Below, piece by piece: positions 9,102 through 18,740 of a stretch of 64,000 nt of DNA. The first letter of the stretch is position 1. The number at the start of each line of letters is the position of its first letter. Source of the DNA: DASXZH01 sp963829965. Lineage in GTDB: Bacteria > Armatimonadota > Fimbriimonadia > Fimbriimonadales > Fimbriimonadaceae. The translations under genes and the position numbers were made by a program. Below the pieces are notes generated by a model. The model searched no databases. It was not told where the DNA came from and worked only from the letters and a program-made list of their open reading frames with translations. The stretch spans positions 124,001 through 188,000 of the forward strand of contig CAWHLK010000062.1 in the NCBI GenBank assembly GCA_963829965.1, given 5' to 3'.

Positions 9102-9377
9102 ATGGAACCTAATGAAGAAGAACGAGCGCGCAGGCGCCGCGTCCGAGACGAGGTTCGACCAATGTGGTGGTTCTACTTTTGGACCATCTCGATCTTTGAC
9201 CTCGCAATGTTGTTCATGTGCTTCATCGTCCCTAACTATGCACCGGCTTGGTTCTCCCTGCTCATTGCTTCATGGATCGTGGGAGGCTACGGATACAAGG
9301 ATGTGAAGTACTCGCAGCCGCTGCATGACGATCCCAAGCACCGGCCTAAATCGGCAGCCCACTTATCGGACTTGTAG
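9102..9377 (+). CDS. Small two-helix membrane protein
   Basis: A 91-aa protein starting at ATG 9102 (MEPNEEERARRRRV), with an acidic then strongly basic N-terminus and two transmembrane helices (FYFWTISIFDLAMLFMCFIV and APAWFSLLIASWIVGGYGY). The tail YKDVKYSQPLHDDPKH is hydrophilic, so both ends are predicted cytoplasmic. No known family was recognised. It ends one base before the end of the convergent PSD-like gene, so the two messages abut. The upstream in-frame extension to 9048 looks non-coding. Confidence 0.65.
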   Translation: MEPNEEERARRRRVRDEVRPMWWFYFWTISIFDLAMLFMCFIVPNYAPAWFSLLIASWIVGGYGYKDVKYSQPLHDDPKHRPKSAAHLSDL

Positions 9378-10772
9378 TTACTTGCCAAGCGAGGTCGCGA
9401 TGACGGTCCCCATCCGCACAGGATGGGGGTCTTTTCGGTGCGTTTCGGCATGCACGGCCCAGTCTTCCAGCGAAACGCGGCCTCGCTGAAAGATCATCAT
9501 GTGAGTTGAACCGCCAAACTCGAAGTGGCCGATATCATTGCCTCGGATGACTTTCACCGGTTCGTGTCCTTCTTCCACGATGTATTCGGGCTCAATGTAG
9601 CAAGTCGAGACTTCCACCATACCCACGCAAACAAGTGCGACGTACCCAAACTCTTCGTGCTTGAAGACGAAAATGGCGCGCGTGGCGACATGTGGCAAGT
9701 AGGGCTGCATTTCCGTGCCTTCCCAGGCGCCTGGATCCTCGCCTTGCCCCGGACGTTGCGCACAATAGGTTCCGGCTTGGACCCATGAGCGAACGATGAC
9801 GCCATCCAGTGGAGCGTGCCATCGGTGGTAGTGCGTCGCCGAAAGAAAGCCTTGGTAAGCTTGGCCACCTTCAAACAGCCTGGCCCACTCCTTTTGTCCC
9901 CCGAAGATATCGAGCAATGAATAGTTGCAGTCCTTGATCCAGAAATCGGTCTTGAGTGCAACGTCGTTCTCGTATTGCCAGGGCGTGGTCTCGCATCCAA
10001 TATTGATCTGCTTCTCGGGGTCTCCTTGGAACGGGCGTGCATCGGGTAGGAATTTGCGGATAAAAAAGGAGTTCCACGAATCAAACCCGTAGGCCTGCAC
10101 GGTCGAATCGCATTCGATTTGGTCCCACACACCGGCTTTCCAGGCCTTTTCAGAAATCCACGAACCCGGCTTCTCTGTGTCATTGATATCCAGCTTGTCG
10201 AGCGAGTCGCTGCTTTTTAGAAACGTATTCCAGGCATCGAGAACCTTCTTGATTTCAAGATTGAACGCGGAGTCGTGGAACAAGGCAACTCCGGCCTGGG
10301 TTGCCATCGCAACGGATAAGAGCCCGTTCATCGGAGTGCCCACCATCATCGTCTCGTTGAAGGAGGGAGATGTCGTGATGATTTCGTTGAGGATCTCGAA
10401 GAGGCTGTCGAAGTTTTTGATCCAAAGGGCATCGCCGTCTTCGTCTTCGATGTGCTCCAGAATAGCATCATCGAGCTGGGTTACAAAGGCATTTGCCTGC
10501 TCGATCATGGAGCAGACCCACATCCGGTAGGACGGATGTTGAATCACCCACTCCTTTAAGTCCAGCACTTCTTGCCTCATCGGAGTCAACGTGCCGGCCC
10601 TCTTCTTCCTGGCTAAGTGGTTACGGAGCGGCTTCAGGTATTTGGCAGTGGCAAACACGCGGTTGGGAACCCAAAACCCCATTTGCACAGGGCCAGCCGT
10701 TTCGAGCGTAAGAAGCCGAGACTTCTTTCCTTTTCCCTTGGGTTTGTTCTCTTTCTGCTGACTTCTTGGCAT
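9378..10772 (-). CDS. Phosphatidylserine decarboxylase-related protein
   Basis: Pyruvoyl-type decarboxylase of the PSD family with the additional N-terminal PSDC (PF12588) region, an arrangement shared with PsiD-like amino-acid decarboxylases. The C-terminal catalytic part contains THYHRWHAPLDG, matching the conserved HxxH segment of PSD, and GHFEFGGSTHMMIF. The GGST motif is at residues 420-423 and Ser422 is the expected self-cleavage site generating the pyruvoyl group. There is no transmembrane segment, unlike classical membrane PSD. At 464 aa it is longer than housekeeping Psd (about 200-320 aa). The substrate could be phosphatidylserine or a free amino acid; the sequence does not decide. 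The N-terminus is lysine-rich (KENKPKGKGKKSR). Confidence 0.85.
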   Translation of the reverse strand: MPRSQQKENKPKGKGKKSRLLTLETAGPVQMGFWVPNRVFATAKYLKPLRNHLARKKRAGTLTPMRQEVLDLKEWVIQHPSYRMWVCSMIEQANAFVTQLDDAILEHIEDEDGDALWIKNFDSLFEILNEIITTSPSFNETMMVGTPMNGLLSVAMATQAGVALFHDSAFNLEIKKVLDAWNTFLKSSDSLDKLDINDTEKPGSWISEKAWKAGVWDQIECDSTVQAYGFDSWNSFFIRKFLPDARPFQGDPEKQINIGCETTPWQYENDVALKTDFWIKDCNYSLLDIFGGQKEWARLFEGGQAYQGFLSATHYHRWHAPLDGVIVRSWVQAGTYCAQRPGQGEDPGAWEGTEMQPYLPHVATRAIFVFKHEEFGYVALVCVGMVEVSTCYIEPEYIVEEGHEPVKVIRGNDIGHFEFGGSTHMMIFQRGRVSLEDWAVHAETHRKDPHPVRMGTVIATSLGK

Positions 10773-10905
10773 GGTTTCGCCTTCTTATCGTGTTCCTGCC
10801 GCGAGGCTACCCATTGTTGGAGCGCTTGCACCGACATTCAAAGCTTCAGAGGTGTCAGGACCCAAATGGCCGAGGGTTCCGCAATATTCCTCAAGGCGAG
10901 TGTCG

Positions 10906-11586
10906 TTAACCGGTATCCTGCAGGACCGCCCCATCCTTGAAACGAATGATCCGCCGCGCGTAACTTGCGATGGACTCCTCGTGAGTCACCAGCACGATCG
11001 TCTTCCCGGCTTCATTCAGGTTTTGAAATAAACCCATGATCTCGTCGGAGGTCGCCGAATCTAAATTCCCAGTGGGCTCGTCGGCGAGGATCACCGAGGG
11101 ATCGTTGACAATCGCGCGGGCAATCGCCACCCGCTGCTGCTGCCCTCCGCTCATTTCGCCCGGCCGGTGGTGGATTCGGTCCGGAATGCCAACCTTCTCA
11201 AGCGCGTGGGTCGCCTTCTGAACACGCTCTCCAGTTCCCGCATAAACGAGCGGCAGTTGCACGTTTCGTAACGCGGTCGCCCGCGGCATCAGGTTAAAGG
11301 TCTGGAACACGAAACCCAAATATCGGTTGCGGACTTCCGCCAGTTGGTCACCGGTCATCGCGTGCGTATCCTGGCCGTCCAGACGATACTCTCCCGAGGT
11401 CGGCCGATCCAAGCATCCCAGGATGTTCATAAAGGTGGATTTCCCCGAACCGGAGGGCCCCATAATCGCCACAAACTCGCCGGCAGAAATCGATAGGCTC
11501 ACGCCCTGTAGGGCGTGAACCACCGAATCGCCCATTCGATACTCTTTGATCAGATCCGAGACCTTGAGGATCGGTTCGCAGCTCAA
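10906..11586 (-). CDS. ABC transporter ATP-binding protein (MacB/LolD type)
   Basis: ATPase subunit of a MacB/LolD/FtsE-like exporter (226 aa). Walker A is GPSGSGKST, the Q-loop is in VFQTFNLMP, the signature is MSGGQQQRVAIARA, Walker B is VILADEPTGNLDS, and the H-loop is LVTHEE. The start is TTG at 11586, overlapping the purA stop as TTGA, which suggests translational coupling. No permease gene is adjacent on either side, so its membrane partner is encoded elsewhere. LolD-like lipoprotein export is possible given the many predicted lipoproteins in the window, but that is inference. Confidence 0.93.
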   Translation of the reverse strand: MSCEPILKVSDLIKEYRMGDSVVHALQGVSLSISAGEFVAIMGPSGSGKSTFMNILGCLDRPTSGEYRLDGQDTHAMTGDQLAEVRNRYLGFVFQTFNLMPRATALRNVQLPLVYAGTGERVQKATHALEKVGIPDRIHHRPGEMSGGQQQRVAIARAIVNDPSVILADEPTGNLDSATSDEIMGLFQNLNEAGKTIVLVTHEESIASYARRIIRFKDGAVLQDTG

Positions 11587-12872
11587 CGCCAGATCAGCTC
11601 AGGTCGGACCACAATGGTCTCTTCTCTATCCGGACCAATGCTAAGGATCGCCACCGGCACACCGACAAACTCCTCGATGAACTCCAGATATTCGCGGCAA
11701 GTCTTCGGCAAGTCTTCATACCGCCGAACGCCTTTCAAATCCTCTTCCCATCCCGGAAGTTCTTTGTAATGCGGGCACACTTCTTCGTACACGTCTGTCT
11801 CAGCAGGCACGGTGTGGATTTCTTGCCCGTTCAGCTTGTAGCCGACCGCAGCCTTTACATGGGGCCGGCCGCTCAGCACGTCGATCCTCGTCACCACAAG
11901 GCCGCTCAGCGAATTGACTCTACAGCTGGTTCTGAGCGACACCAGGTCGAGCCAACCGCAGCGCCTTGCGCGGCCGGTGACCGTCCCAAACTCTTGCCCT
12001 TTTTGCCGGATGGCTTCGCCAACCTCGTCGTGCAGTTCGGTTGGGAAAGGCCCCGCGCCCACTCGGGTGGAATACGCTTTGCAAACACCCAAAACCGAAT
12101 TGATCGACAACGGCCCGACGCCGGTCCCCAGGCAAGCGCCGCCCGCCACCGGATGGCTGCTCGTTACGTACGGGTAAGTTCCCTCGTCAAGGTCCAGAAG
12201 CGCTCCTTGGGCGCCTTCAAACAAAACCTTATGACCGCCGGCTACCGCATTCTGAATCAGCTCATCCGTGTCGCAAACGAACGGGCGGATCTTCTCCGCA
12301 TAAACGGCGTACTCCGCATGGAGCGCTTCGAAGTCCAACGGCTTCTCGCCAAACATCTCCAGCAGGCGGTTCTTGTAAGTCAGCACTTGATAAAGCCGTT
12401 TGCGCAGGAGTTGGGGCTTGACGAACTCTCCCATCCTGATGCCGATTCGCGCGACTTTATCCTGATAGGCGGGCCCAATGCCACGGGAGGTAGTGCCAAT
12501 TTTGTTTTCGCCGCGCGCTTCTTCCTCGAGCCGGTCCAGCATCAAGTGATAGGGAAAAACCACGTGGCAGGAACTGCTGATCTTCAGCGTGCCAAGTTCG
12601 CTCTTGGCCGCTTTGGTACGATCCAGTTCCTCCAATAGGGAACGAGGACACACTACCATACCGCTGCCCAAAATGGCAGTGACGTGGCTATGCAGAATAC
12701 CGGCCGGAATGAGTTGGAACTTATAGGTTTGCCCGCCCACGATTACCGTGTGCCCGGCATTATTCCCCCCGCTGAAGCGAACAACCATATTCGCCTGCTC
12801 GCTGAGGACATCCACCAACTTTCCCTTCGCTTCGTCGCCCCATTGAGCGCCGACGATAACAAGAGTCGACAT
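11583..12872 (-). CDS. purA: Adenylosuccinate synthetase
   Basis: Catalyses IMP + aspartate + GTP to adenylosuccinate, the first committed step to AMP. The start is ATG 12872 (MSTLVIVGAQWGDEAKGK); the longer upstream reading frame has no homology-like content. Key motifs are the phosphate loop GAQWGDEAKGK, FSGGNNAGHT, the IMP-binding TTSRGIGPAYQDK segment and the GTP-binding LSIGPDREETI near the C-terminus. The length of 429 aa is typical. It overlaps the following ABC ATPase start by four bases. Confidence 0.97.
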   Translation of the reverse strand: MSTLVIVGAQWGDEAKGKLVDVLSEQANMVVRFSGGNNAGHTVIVGGQTYKFQLIPAGILHSHVTAILGSGMVVCPRSLLEELDRTKAAKSELGTLKISSSCHVVFPYHLMLDRLEEEARGENKIGTTSRGIGPAYQDKVARIGIRMGEFVKPQLLRKRLYQVLTYKNRLLEMFGEKPLDFEALHAEYAVYAEKIRPFVCDTDELIQNAVAGGHKVLFEGAQGALLDLDEGTYPYVTSSHPVAGGACLGTGVGPLSINSVLGVCKAYSTRVGAGPFPTELHDEVGEAIRQKGQEFGTVTGRARRCGWLDLVSLRTSCRVNSLSGLVVTRIDVLSGRPHVKAAVGYKLNGQEIHTVPAETDVYEEVCPHYKELPGWEEDLKGVRRYEDLPKTCREYLEFIEEFVGVPVAILSIGPDREETIVVRPELIWR

Positions 12873-13039
12873 GTGCTTTACGCTCCTCGTAAACACAACA
12901 AAACCCGGGGCGCCCATCGCGCCACCAGGCTGGTGATTAACAAGAAATCTTACCGTATTCGCGCGTCCAACAATTGCCGCCTTATTTTGTCAGCGCAATC
13001 CAACCTAAACGCGGGATAATCACACGTAGAACATAACTT

Positions 13040-14570
13040 ATGGACAGTTCCGCTCCGAACGCTTCCGCCCCCCTCGACGAACTCGCTTCCAAAGCAAACA
13101 TTTCGCTCACCATGATCGTGCGGGACGAAGAACGGGTACTCGCGGAATGCCTTCAATCCGTTGCCGGGGTCTTTGTCCAAACTGTCATCGTCGACACCGG
13201 GTCGAAAGACCGAACCAAGGACATCGCGAAAGAATTCGGGGCCGAGCTGTTCGAGATTCCCTGGAAAGACAGCTTTGCCGCCGCCCGGAACGAGGCGCTC
13301 GCGAAAGCCACCGGTGATTGGATATTCTGGATGGACGCTGACGACACGCTTCCCTCCGAATCGGTGGCCCCGATTCTCATTGCGGCCATCACCGCTCCGG
13401 ATGATGTGGTCGGATTTATCGTTCCCGTCCAGTTCGTCGGATCTTATACCACCCGCGTGGACCACATCAAGCTTTTCCGCAATATCGAAGGGCTTCAATG
13501 GGAATACCGTGTTCACGAGCAGATTTATCCTTCGCTCCGGGAGCATGGAAAGATTGAGCGGGTTGATGCCGTTGTGCTCCATTCGGGGTATGACAACACG
13601 CCTCAGGGCCAAAACCGAAAGCGCGCCAGAAACGAACGGCTGCTTAAATTGGATCTCAAGGATTCGCCGGACGATCCCTTGATCCTCTTTAACCTAGGGG
13701 CGGAAGCTCATTTTCGAGAGCGTCATATGGACGCGGTTCGTTGGCTTGAGGCAAGCATCCCCAAGATTCCTGCAACCGAACCTTACGCGCGAAAGGCGTT
13801 TGCCCTCCTGGCAAACTCGCGGCAAGCAGTGGGCGATGTGGCAGGTGCGTTGGCCGCCTGCGAAGTTGGGTTGAAACTGTTTGGCAGGGATTCTGAGCTG
13901 CATTTCCGCGCCGGTCAGGCTCTAAGTGCCCTGGGCCGCTACGAAGAGGCAAAGCAACAGTATTTGCTCGTTGCCGAAAAGGCTCCGGAGTACATGAGCA
14001 GCTTGGACATTGAGATTTTGGGCCCTAAGCGGGATCACAATCTCGCGGTCGTTTGTATCCAGCTGGGCGAACAGTTCGAAGCCAAGGAATGGCTTCGCAA
14101 AGCAATCGACGCCCGGTTTCCGCAAAGCGCGGTCGTCCTCTTCGAGTACGCCATGGACCAGCGGGACGAAGTAACCGCCGCCAGCGCCCTGGAATCGCTC
14201 AAGGAAATGGATGGCGTGACTGGTCTCTGGACGACTTTGGCAACCAAGCTCGCGGCCACCCGCGGGCAAAGCGAAGAGTCGTTCCTGGAGGAAACAGTTG
14301 CCCACTATCCCGATGCAACCGCCCCCGCCCTGCTGCTTGCCAAAAAGCTCTTGGAAGATGGCCGCGAACAGGAAGCCGAACCCTATTTGAAGTTTCTGGA
14401 AAAGAAGGGACACCCGAGACGCACCGTTCTTGCGAGGCGCGATGGCAGGACGAAAAGGCGAGTTCATCGCTGCAATCGCCCACACTCAGCGGGCCCTGGA
14501 GTTGGAACCCAACCACGCGGCCGCTAAAAGACAGTTGGATGTTCTCCAACGGGCTTCTGGGCAAAAGTAG
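13040..14570 (+). CDS. Family 2 glycosyltransferase with TPR repeats, frameshifted at the end
   Basis: GT2-type glycosyltransferase (SunS/TPR type). The N-terminal GT-A domain has SLTMIVRDEERVLAECL, VDTGSKDRTKDIA and the DxD-like WMDADDTLP near residue 100; RVHEQIYPSL is also typical. From about residue 200 onward there are TPR-like helical repeats (ILFNLGAEAHFRERHMDAV, LHFRAGQALSALGRYEEA). The frame in use at 14400 reaches a stop at 14527 through an arginine-rich tail. A different frame continues the TPR (GEFIAAIAHTQRALELEPNH) and ends at TAG 14568-14570, so an indel near 14410-14445 is likely. It probably modifies a cell-surface glycan or protein; the acceptor is unknown. Confidence 0.85.
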
Positions 14571-14772
14571 GGCAGTCCGCGCCGAAGGCGCTATGTGCGT
14601 GCGATTCCTCGCCCCTGTTCAGGTGCCGATAATTCGGCATAATCCTCGTTTGTATTGGCGATTCGCGCTCTGTTGCTCGGCACATAAAGGCTGTTAACTG
14701 GCCGGCGGCAAACGATTGCCGCCCGTACTACCGGCGAAGAAATCGCAGCACACGGGAGCGCTACGCGCCCAT

Positions 14773-16045
14773 CTACGCCTCCAAAACATCCGCCCCAACG
14801 TAGCTTCTCAGTGCTTCCGGAATTACTACGCTTCCATCCGGCTGCTGGTAACTCTCCAACAGCGAGGCAAAGAGCCTTGGCGTGGCGAGGCCGCTGCCGT
14901 TCAGGATGTGAACGAACTCGGGCTTCTCACCCTGGGCGCGCCTGAATCTTATGTTCGCCCGCCTGGCCTGAAACGCCTCGAAGTTGCTGCAACTGGAGAT
15001 CTCCAAATACTTGCTCATCCCCGGCGACCATACTTCAACATCGTATTGCTTGGCGTTTGAGAAGCTCATATCGCCCGTGCAGACAAGCACGACTCGGTAG
15101 TGCAAGCCCAGAATCTGCAACACGCTCTCCGCATCCGCGGTCAGAGTTTCAAGTTCGTCGTAGCTGTCTTCCGGTTTGCAAAGTTTTACGCACTCCACTT
15201 TGTCGAACCGATGGATTTGTTGGATGCCGCGCGTATCCTTACGCCGCGCCCGCTTCCTTTCGGAAGCAGCCGCTGAATCCGGCCATCTTGATCGTCAGGT
15301 CCTCGCCGTCCAGTATCTCGTCCCGATAGATGTTGGTGATCGGCACTTCGGCGGTCGGGATCAAGTACAGGTCCTCTCCAGTCTTGTACAGATCTTCTTC
15401 AAACTTGGGAAGTTGGCCAGTGCCGTAAAGGCTTGCCGAGTTGACCATGAACGGCGGATAAATCTCTCGATAGCCGTTCTTTAGGGTCTGATGGTCGGCC
15501 ATGAAGTTGAACAGCGCGCGCTGCAAACGCGCACCCCATCCGGTGTACAGGGCAAACCCGCTTCCGGAAATCTTCGAAGCCCTCGGCAGATCCAGGAGTT
15601 TCAATCTCTCGGCGATATCCCAGTGGGCTTCCGGCTCTTTGTCAAAAGACGGCTTCTCGCCCCATTCTCGGACGAACACATTTTCATCCGAATCCCTTCC
15701 GTCAGGGGCGGTTTCGTGGGGGATATTGGGGATGCTGAGTTCGATATCCCTTAGCCGCGTTTCGAGTTCTCTTTCTCTAGGCTCGCCCTCAGAAAGGGCC
15801 GTCTTCAGCGCTGCGGTCTCTGCTTTTGCCGCCTCCGCCTCGTCCTTCTTCCCTTGCGCCATGAACTGGCCGATGTTCTTGCTGATGCGGTTGAGATCTG
15901 CCCGCTGCTTTTCCAACTCGACCTTGAGTTCGTGAAGAACCGAATAGGTCTCCGTGAACTCGTCCACGGGCCCGGACATGTGCTTACGGGCAATGCCTTG
16001 TTTCACGAGATCGGGACTGGTGCGAAGAAGATTGCGGTCGAGCAT
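14773..16045 (-). CDS. serS: Seryl-tRNA synthetase, frameshifted
   Basis: Class II synthetase that charges tRNA-Ser. The N-terminal coiled-coil arm is MLDRNLLRTSPDLVKQGI through the long KVELEKQRADLNRISKNIGQFM helix pair. The core has ERLKLLDLPRASKISGSGFAL, the TAEVPITN motif and motif 2, FSGCFRKEAGAA. There the frame stops at 15239, and the continuing frame resumes with KDTRGIQQIHRFDKVECVKL and runs to 14773 (STHKYLEISS-like serine-site segment KYLEISSCSNFEAFQARR, motif 3 LNGSGLATPRL). About 2 bases are missing, or 1 is extra, at about 15240. Because serS is essential, a sequence error is more likely than a true lesion. Reconstructed length is about 420 aa. A TAAAAT element ends 9 bases before ATG. 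Confidence 0.93.
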
Positions 16046-16190
16046 AGAACATTCATTTTAGCCGTTTGCAATCGGTTTCACCGATAATGGTCAACTCTGA
16101 CGCGCCTGCCTTGGCCCACCAAACCGAGTCATGGACGGGCGCTAAGCGCTTTGGACTGCGGCGATTCTTCGCCACGATGAATGCGGCCTA

Positions 16191-16228
16191 CAGTTCACAG
16201 TTCACAATTCACGGCTCACAGTTCACGG
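16191..16228. repeat. AGTTCAC tandem repeats
   Basis: Four to five imperfect copies of CAGTTCACA/CGGCTCACA (GTGAACTGTGAAC on the other strand). The same sequence recurs at 52720-52760 and 55506-55540. Here it supplies the last codons and stop of the sulfotransferase-like gene. Confidence 0.7.
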
Positions 16229-17345
16229 ATAACGTCCCTGCCAAAACAACGTCCGGAGTCTTCAACAACGGCCTAGTAGCAACAATATCCTTAATATCCT
16301 GAACAAACTCCGGCGTAAGGTTCCGGTTAAGCTTCTTGCGTTCTTCCCGCCCAAAGATGCTTCCTTCCCGCGAATCCCGGCCAAGTACTGCCTCAATTCG
16401 AGACCAGTCGCCCGCTTCAATCTCACAAAACTCCAAAACAGTCCGCACCATAGCAGCAGGATTAGCGGTTAGGTCCTCAAACCGAACCGAGCACAAAGGC
16501 ACACCCATTTGGAGAAGCAACGGTTGGGACTCCATCGAAGTGATCCAGCTGAGCATTCGCACTTGAATCGGGTTCATCGGACCCTCTTCGCGAACGTACT
16601 CGCGAACGATGGGAAGCATCTTTGCCCAAATCTCCTCCCGCTCTCGGTTGATTATTGGATCGGCCATATCCAAATCAGGAGGGTAGCTACCGAACCAGGA
16701 TTGCATCCAAGCGATCCCATCCCGGTAAAGAAATACATGCCTGGATTCGAAATAGAGTTCTCCTAATAAATCGGCCAGAACGGACACCTCGCTTCGGGTC
16801 TTGATTGCCAGGAACTGAGGGGTCGGACCAATGCGAGGCTTGCATCGCCACTTAGTCGAACTCACAATCGCCGAACGAAGCCACTCCTCGTCAACCAATT
16901 TCTGCACTCGAAGCTTGCATAGATCGGTAAGGTCATCGGGCTCCGAGAGGCTATAAACGGAAGGTATAGCAGCAAGGGCCCTGCTGATCAATGTTGAACC
17001 GCAACTTCCCACGGAATGAACCCAAATGAGCCCCTTCTCCGGATAAGAGATCCCTTCCGCAATCCGGTGGAATGTCTCAAATGGCATTCCTACCAAACCG
17101 ATTGCAAACTCAGCCTGCCCCTGATAATAAAATGGCCTCTGCTCAACTAATGCGGGATCGGAACTTTCCACAAACAGAGCCTGATCATTTTCAGGATCGA
17201 AGCAGTACAGCGTGAACTTGGGATCGCGGAGAACTTCCTCAGGATCGATTTCGCCGGCCGGCTCGGTCGTGAAATCCGCAGGATTGACCACCGGGACCGG
17301 GTGTTCTCGGTTGTTTTTCAATATCCTGAGGTGGCGGGTTTGCAT
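16209..17345 (-). CDS. Sulfotransferase-like protein
   Basis: Predicted PAPS-dependent sulfotransferase fold. The N-terminal third (about 100 aa) is unassigned. Then comes a P-loop-like phosphosulfate motif, WVHSVGSCGSTLISRAL (about residues 108-124), and the SLSEPDDL and FLAIKTRSEVSVL segments. HVFLYRDGIAWMQSW is typical of the 3-prime-phosphate-binding region (RxxxxxxxS). The length of 378 aa fits. No partner gene is adjacent and the acceptor is unknown. The 3-prime end runs into the AGTTCAC repeat, so the last five or so residues and the stop come from repeat sequence; the original C-terminus may have been altered by repeat expansion. Confidence 0.7.
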   Translation of the reverse strand: MQTRHLRILKNNREHPVPVVNPADFTTEPAGEIDPEEVLRDPKFTLYCFDPENDQALFVESSDPALVEQRPFYYQGQAEFAIGLVGMPFETFHRIAEGISYPEKGLIWVHSVGSCGSTLISRALAAIPSVYSLSEPDDLTDLCKLRVQKLVDEEWLRSAIVSSTKWRCKPRIGPTPQFLAIKTRSEVSVLADLLGELYFESRHVFLYRDGIAWMQSWFGSYPPDLDMADPIINREREEIWAKMLPIVREYVREEGPMNPIQVRMLSWITSMESQPLLLQMGVPLCSVRFEDLTANPAAMVRTVLEFCEIEAGDWSRIEAVLGRDSREGSIFGREERKKLNRNLTPEFVQDIKDIVATRPLLKTPDVVLAGTLSVNCEP

Positions 17346-17521
17346 GAGGAGTCGTCCATTCTAGCATGGCATCGGTCGTTCTTTATCACCCCGTCAAACC
17401 CCGTATTCTTTACGGTCCAAGTTCAAAAACCTAACAAAAGCTCGAAAAACAAATTGCATGGGCAAATGCCGGCGTATGAAAATTAGCGGCAACCGCAAAC
17501 AGTTGCCTAGGGGAGATATTT

Positions 17522-18652
17522 TTGAAAAGAACTTTAACCTGTGGGAGGGCTACCTCCCGACTTGTATCCACAGCGTTGGCTGGTGGGACAATGTTTTTGG
17601 GAGGCTTGCCGGCCAGCGCGCAGGTGAGCCATCACCCTGTCCCTCCCGGCTCCTTTCTTCATGAGCAGTTCGGCACCAAAGAGGAGCTTGTAAGCGGCCT
17701 TCAAAATCGGCCCACGATCTTGAAAGCGATGGCGCAATGCCTGCACTGTACTAGTGACGAACTCATCACTTACATACAACAGAACGTGTATCTGGGCCAT
17801 ATTCAAACTGGCGGCCAATACATGATGTGGGGCTATCGCCCCAAGGGATCTGTAGAGCGATGGTCCAACATGCCGTCGGGAACGCAGGTTTGGGAAGCAC
17901 CTGGGGATAAGCCGCTTCTCTGCTGGCTCTGCGGCAATCCAATGGCGGAAAGCCTGCCGACTGCGGCGACACAACCAACGCCTCCGCCACCAGCCGCTCC
18001 TACACCACCCCCACCACCACCGCCCGCGGCTCCGGCCCCCGAGCCACCCGCGCCTCCGCCTCCTCCTCCTCCAGCGCCACCGGCTCCGGAGCCACCCGCG
18101 CCAACGCCTCCGCCACCGGCACCGCCTCCTCCTCCACCACCACCCCCTCCCGCGCCACCGGCCCCGGTTTATGCCCCTCATTACCGGCCTTTCCGGATCC
18201 AAGCTGGAGATCTCCAGTGGAAAGACTATTTCGGCGGAGATCAGGGAGTTGTGACCGCAGGAGTCAGTTACGACGTGTATCACGGCGACTGGGCAGGCTC
18301 AGGCATTCCGTTGGGAGCTTTTGCGCTGTATTTCGACCAGGCGGGGTACTTCCAAGATCACAGCTCTTACCGCTACTATGGCGGCGGCGTAGAGTATCGG
18401 CAGCCGCTGGCGAGCTTTAGTTCGTCGATCCGACCGTTCATCGGGGCGGGGATCGGATACTACTCGGTGAACGTCCACAACTACTTTATCGAGACGGTTG
18501 ATCGCGTTGGCGGCAAGGTCTTCGCGGGACTGGACTTCCGTGGCGGCTGGTTCATCCAGGGCCAATACGACATTCTCGGAAGGGACAATGAACCGCCTCA
18601 TCTCAGCAGAGACCTCAGCCGGTTCAGCCTGAGCCTTGGCTTCAGGTTCTGA
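17522..18652 (+). CDS. Secreted protein with proline-rich linker and C-terminal outer-membrane barrel
   Basis: A 376-aa exported protein. TTG start at 17522 has a good Shine-Dalgarno (GGGAGA, 6-7 bases upstream). The signal peptide is MKRTLTC...LAGGTMFLGGLPASA with cleavage after ASAQ. The N-terminal domain (residues 35-140) contains two CxxC motifs, QCLHCTS and LLCWLCGNP, which could bind a metal or form disulfides. A linker of about 75 residues consists almost only of Pro and Ala with a few Glu. The C-terminal 150 residues alternate in beta-strand style and end GFRF, the terminal aromatic signature of outer-membrane barrels. The linker may span periplasm or peptidoglycan. Function is unknown. 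Confidence 0.8.
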   Translation: MKRTLTCGRATSRLVSTALAGGTMFLGGLPASAQVSHHPVPPGSFLHEQFGTKEELVSGLQNRPTILKAMAQCLHCTSDELITYIQQNVYLGHIQTGGQYMMWGYRPKGSVERWSNMPSGTQVWEAPGDKPLLCWLCGNPMAESLPTAATQPTPPPPAAPTPPPPPPPAAPAPEPPAPPPPPPPAPPAPEPPAPTPPPPAPPPPPPPPPPAPPAPVYAPHYRPFRIQAGDLQWKDYFGGDQGVVTAGVSYDVYHGDWAGSGIPLGAFALYFDQAGYFQDHSSYRYYGGGVEYRQPLASFSSSIRPFIGAGIGYYSVNVHNYFIETVDRVGGKVFAGLDFRGGWFIQGQYDILGRDNEPPHLSRDLSRFSLSLGFRF

Positions 18653-18663
18653 GGCTGCTTAGA

Positions 18664-18722
18664 AAGTGTTGAGTGTTGAGTTTTAGGAATTGAGATATTC
18701 CGGAACTCAACACTCAACACTT
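18664..18722. terminator. Long inverted repeat between convergent genes
   Basis: A perfect 19-bp inverted repeat (arms 18664-18682 and 18704-18722, built from the unit GTGTTGAGTGTTGAG) surrounds a 21-base loop. It sits between the stop codons of two convergent genes, consistent with a bidirectional terminator, though it lacks U-tracts. The unit is also a dispersed repeat (59243-59289). Confidence 0.55.
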
Positions 18723-18740
18723 ACCACTCCCGTCCTCCCT

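Noticed and set aside
17534..18283. Arg/Trp-rich minus-strand protein
   Set aside because: It is the antisense of the Pro/Ala linker (CCN/GCN codons give Gly/Arg/Trp on the other strand).
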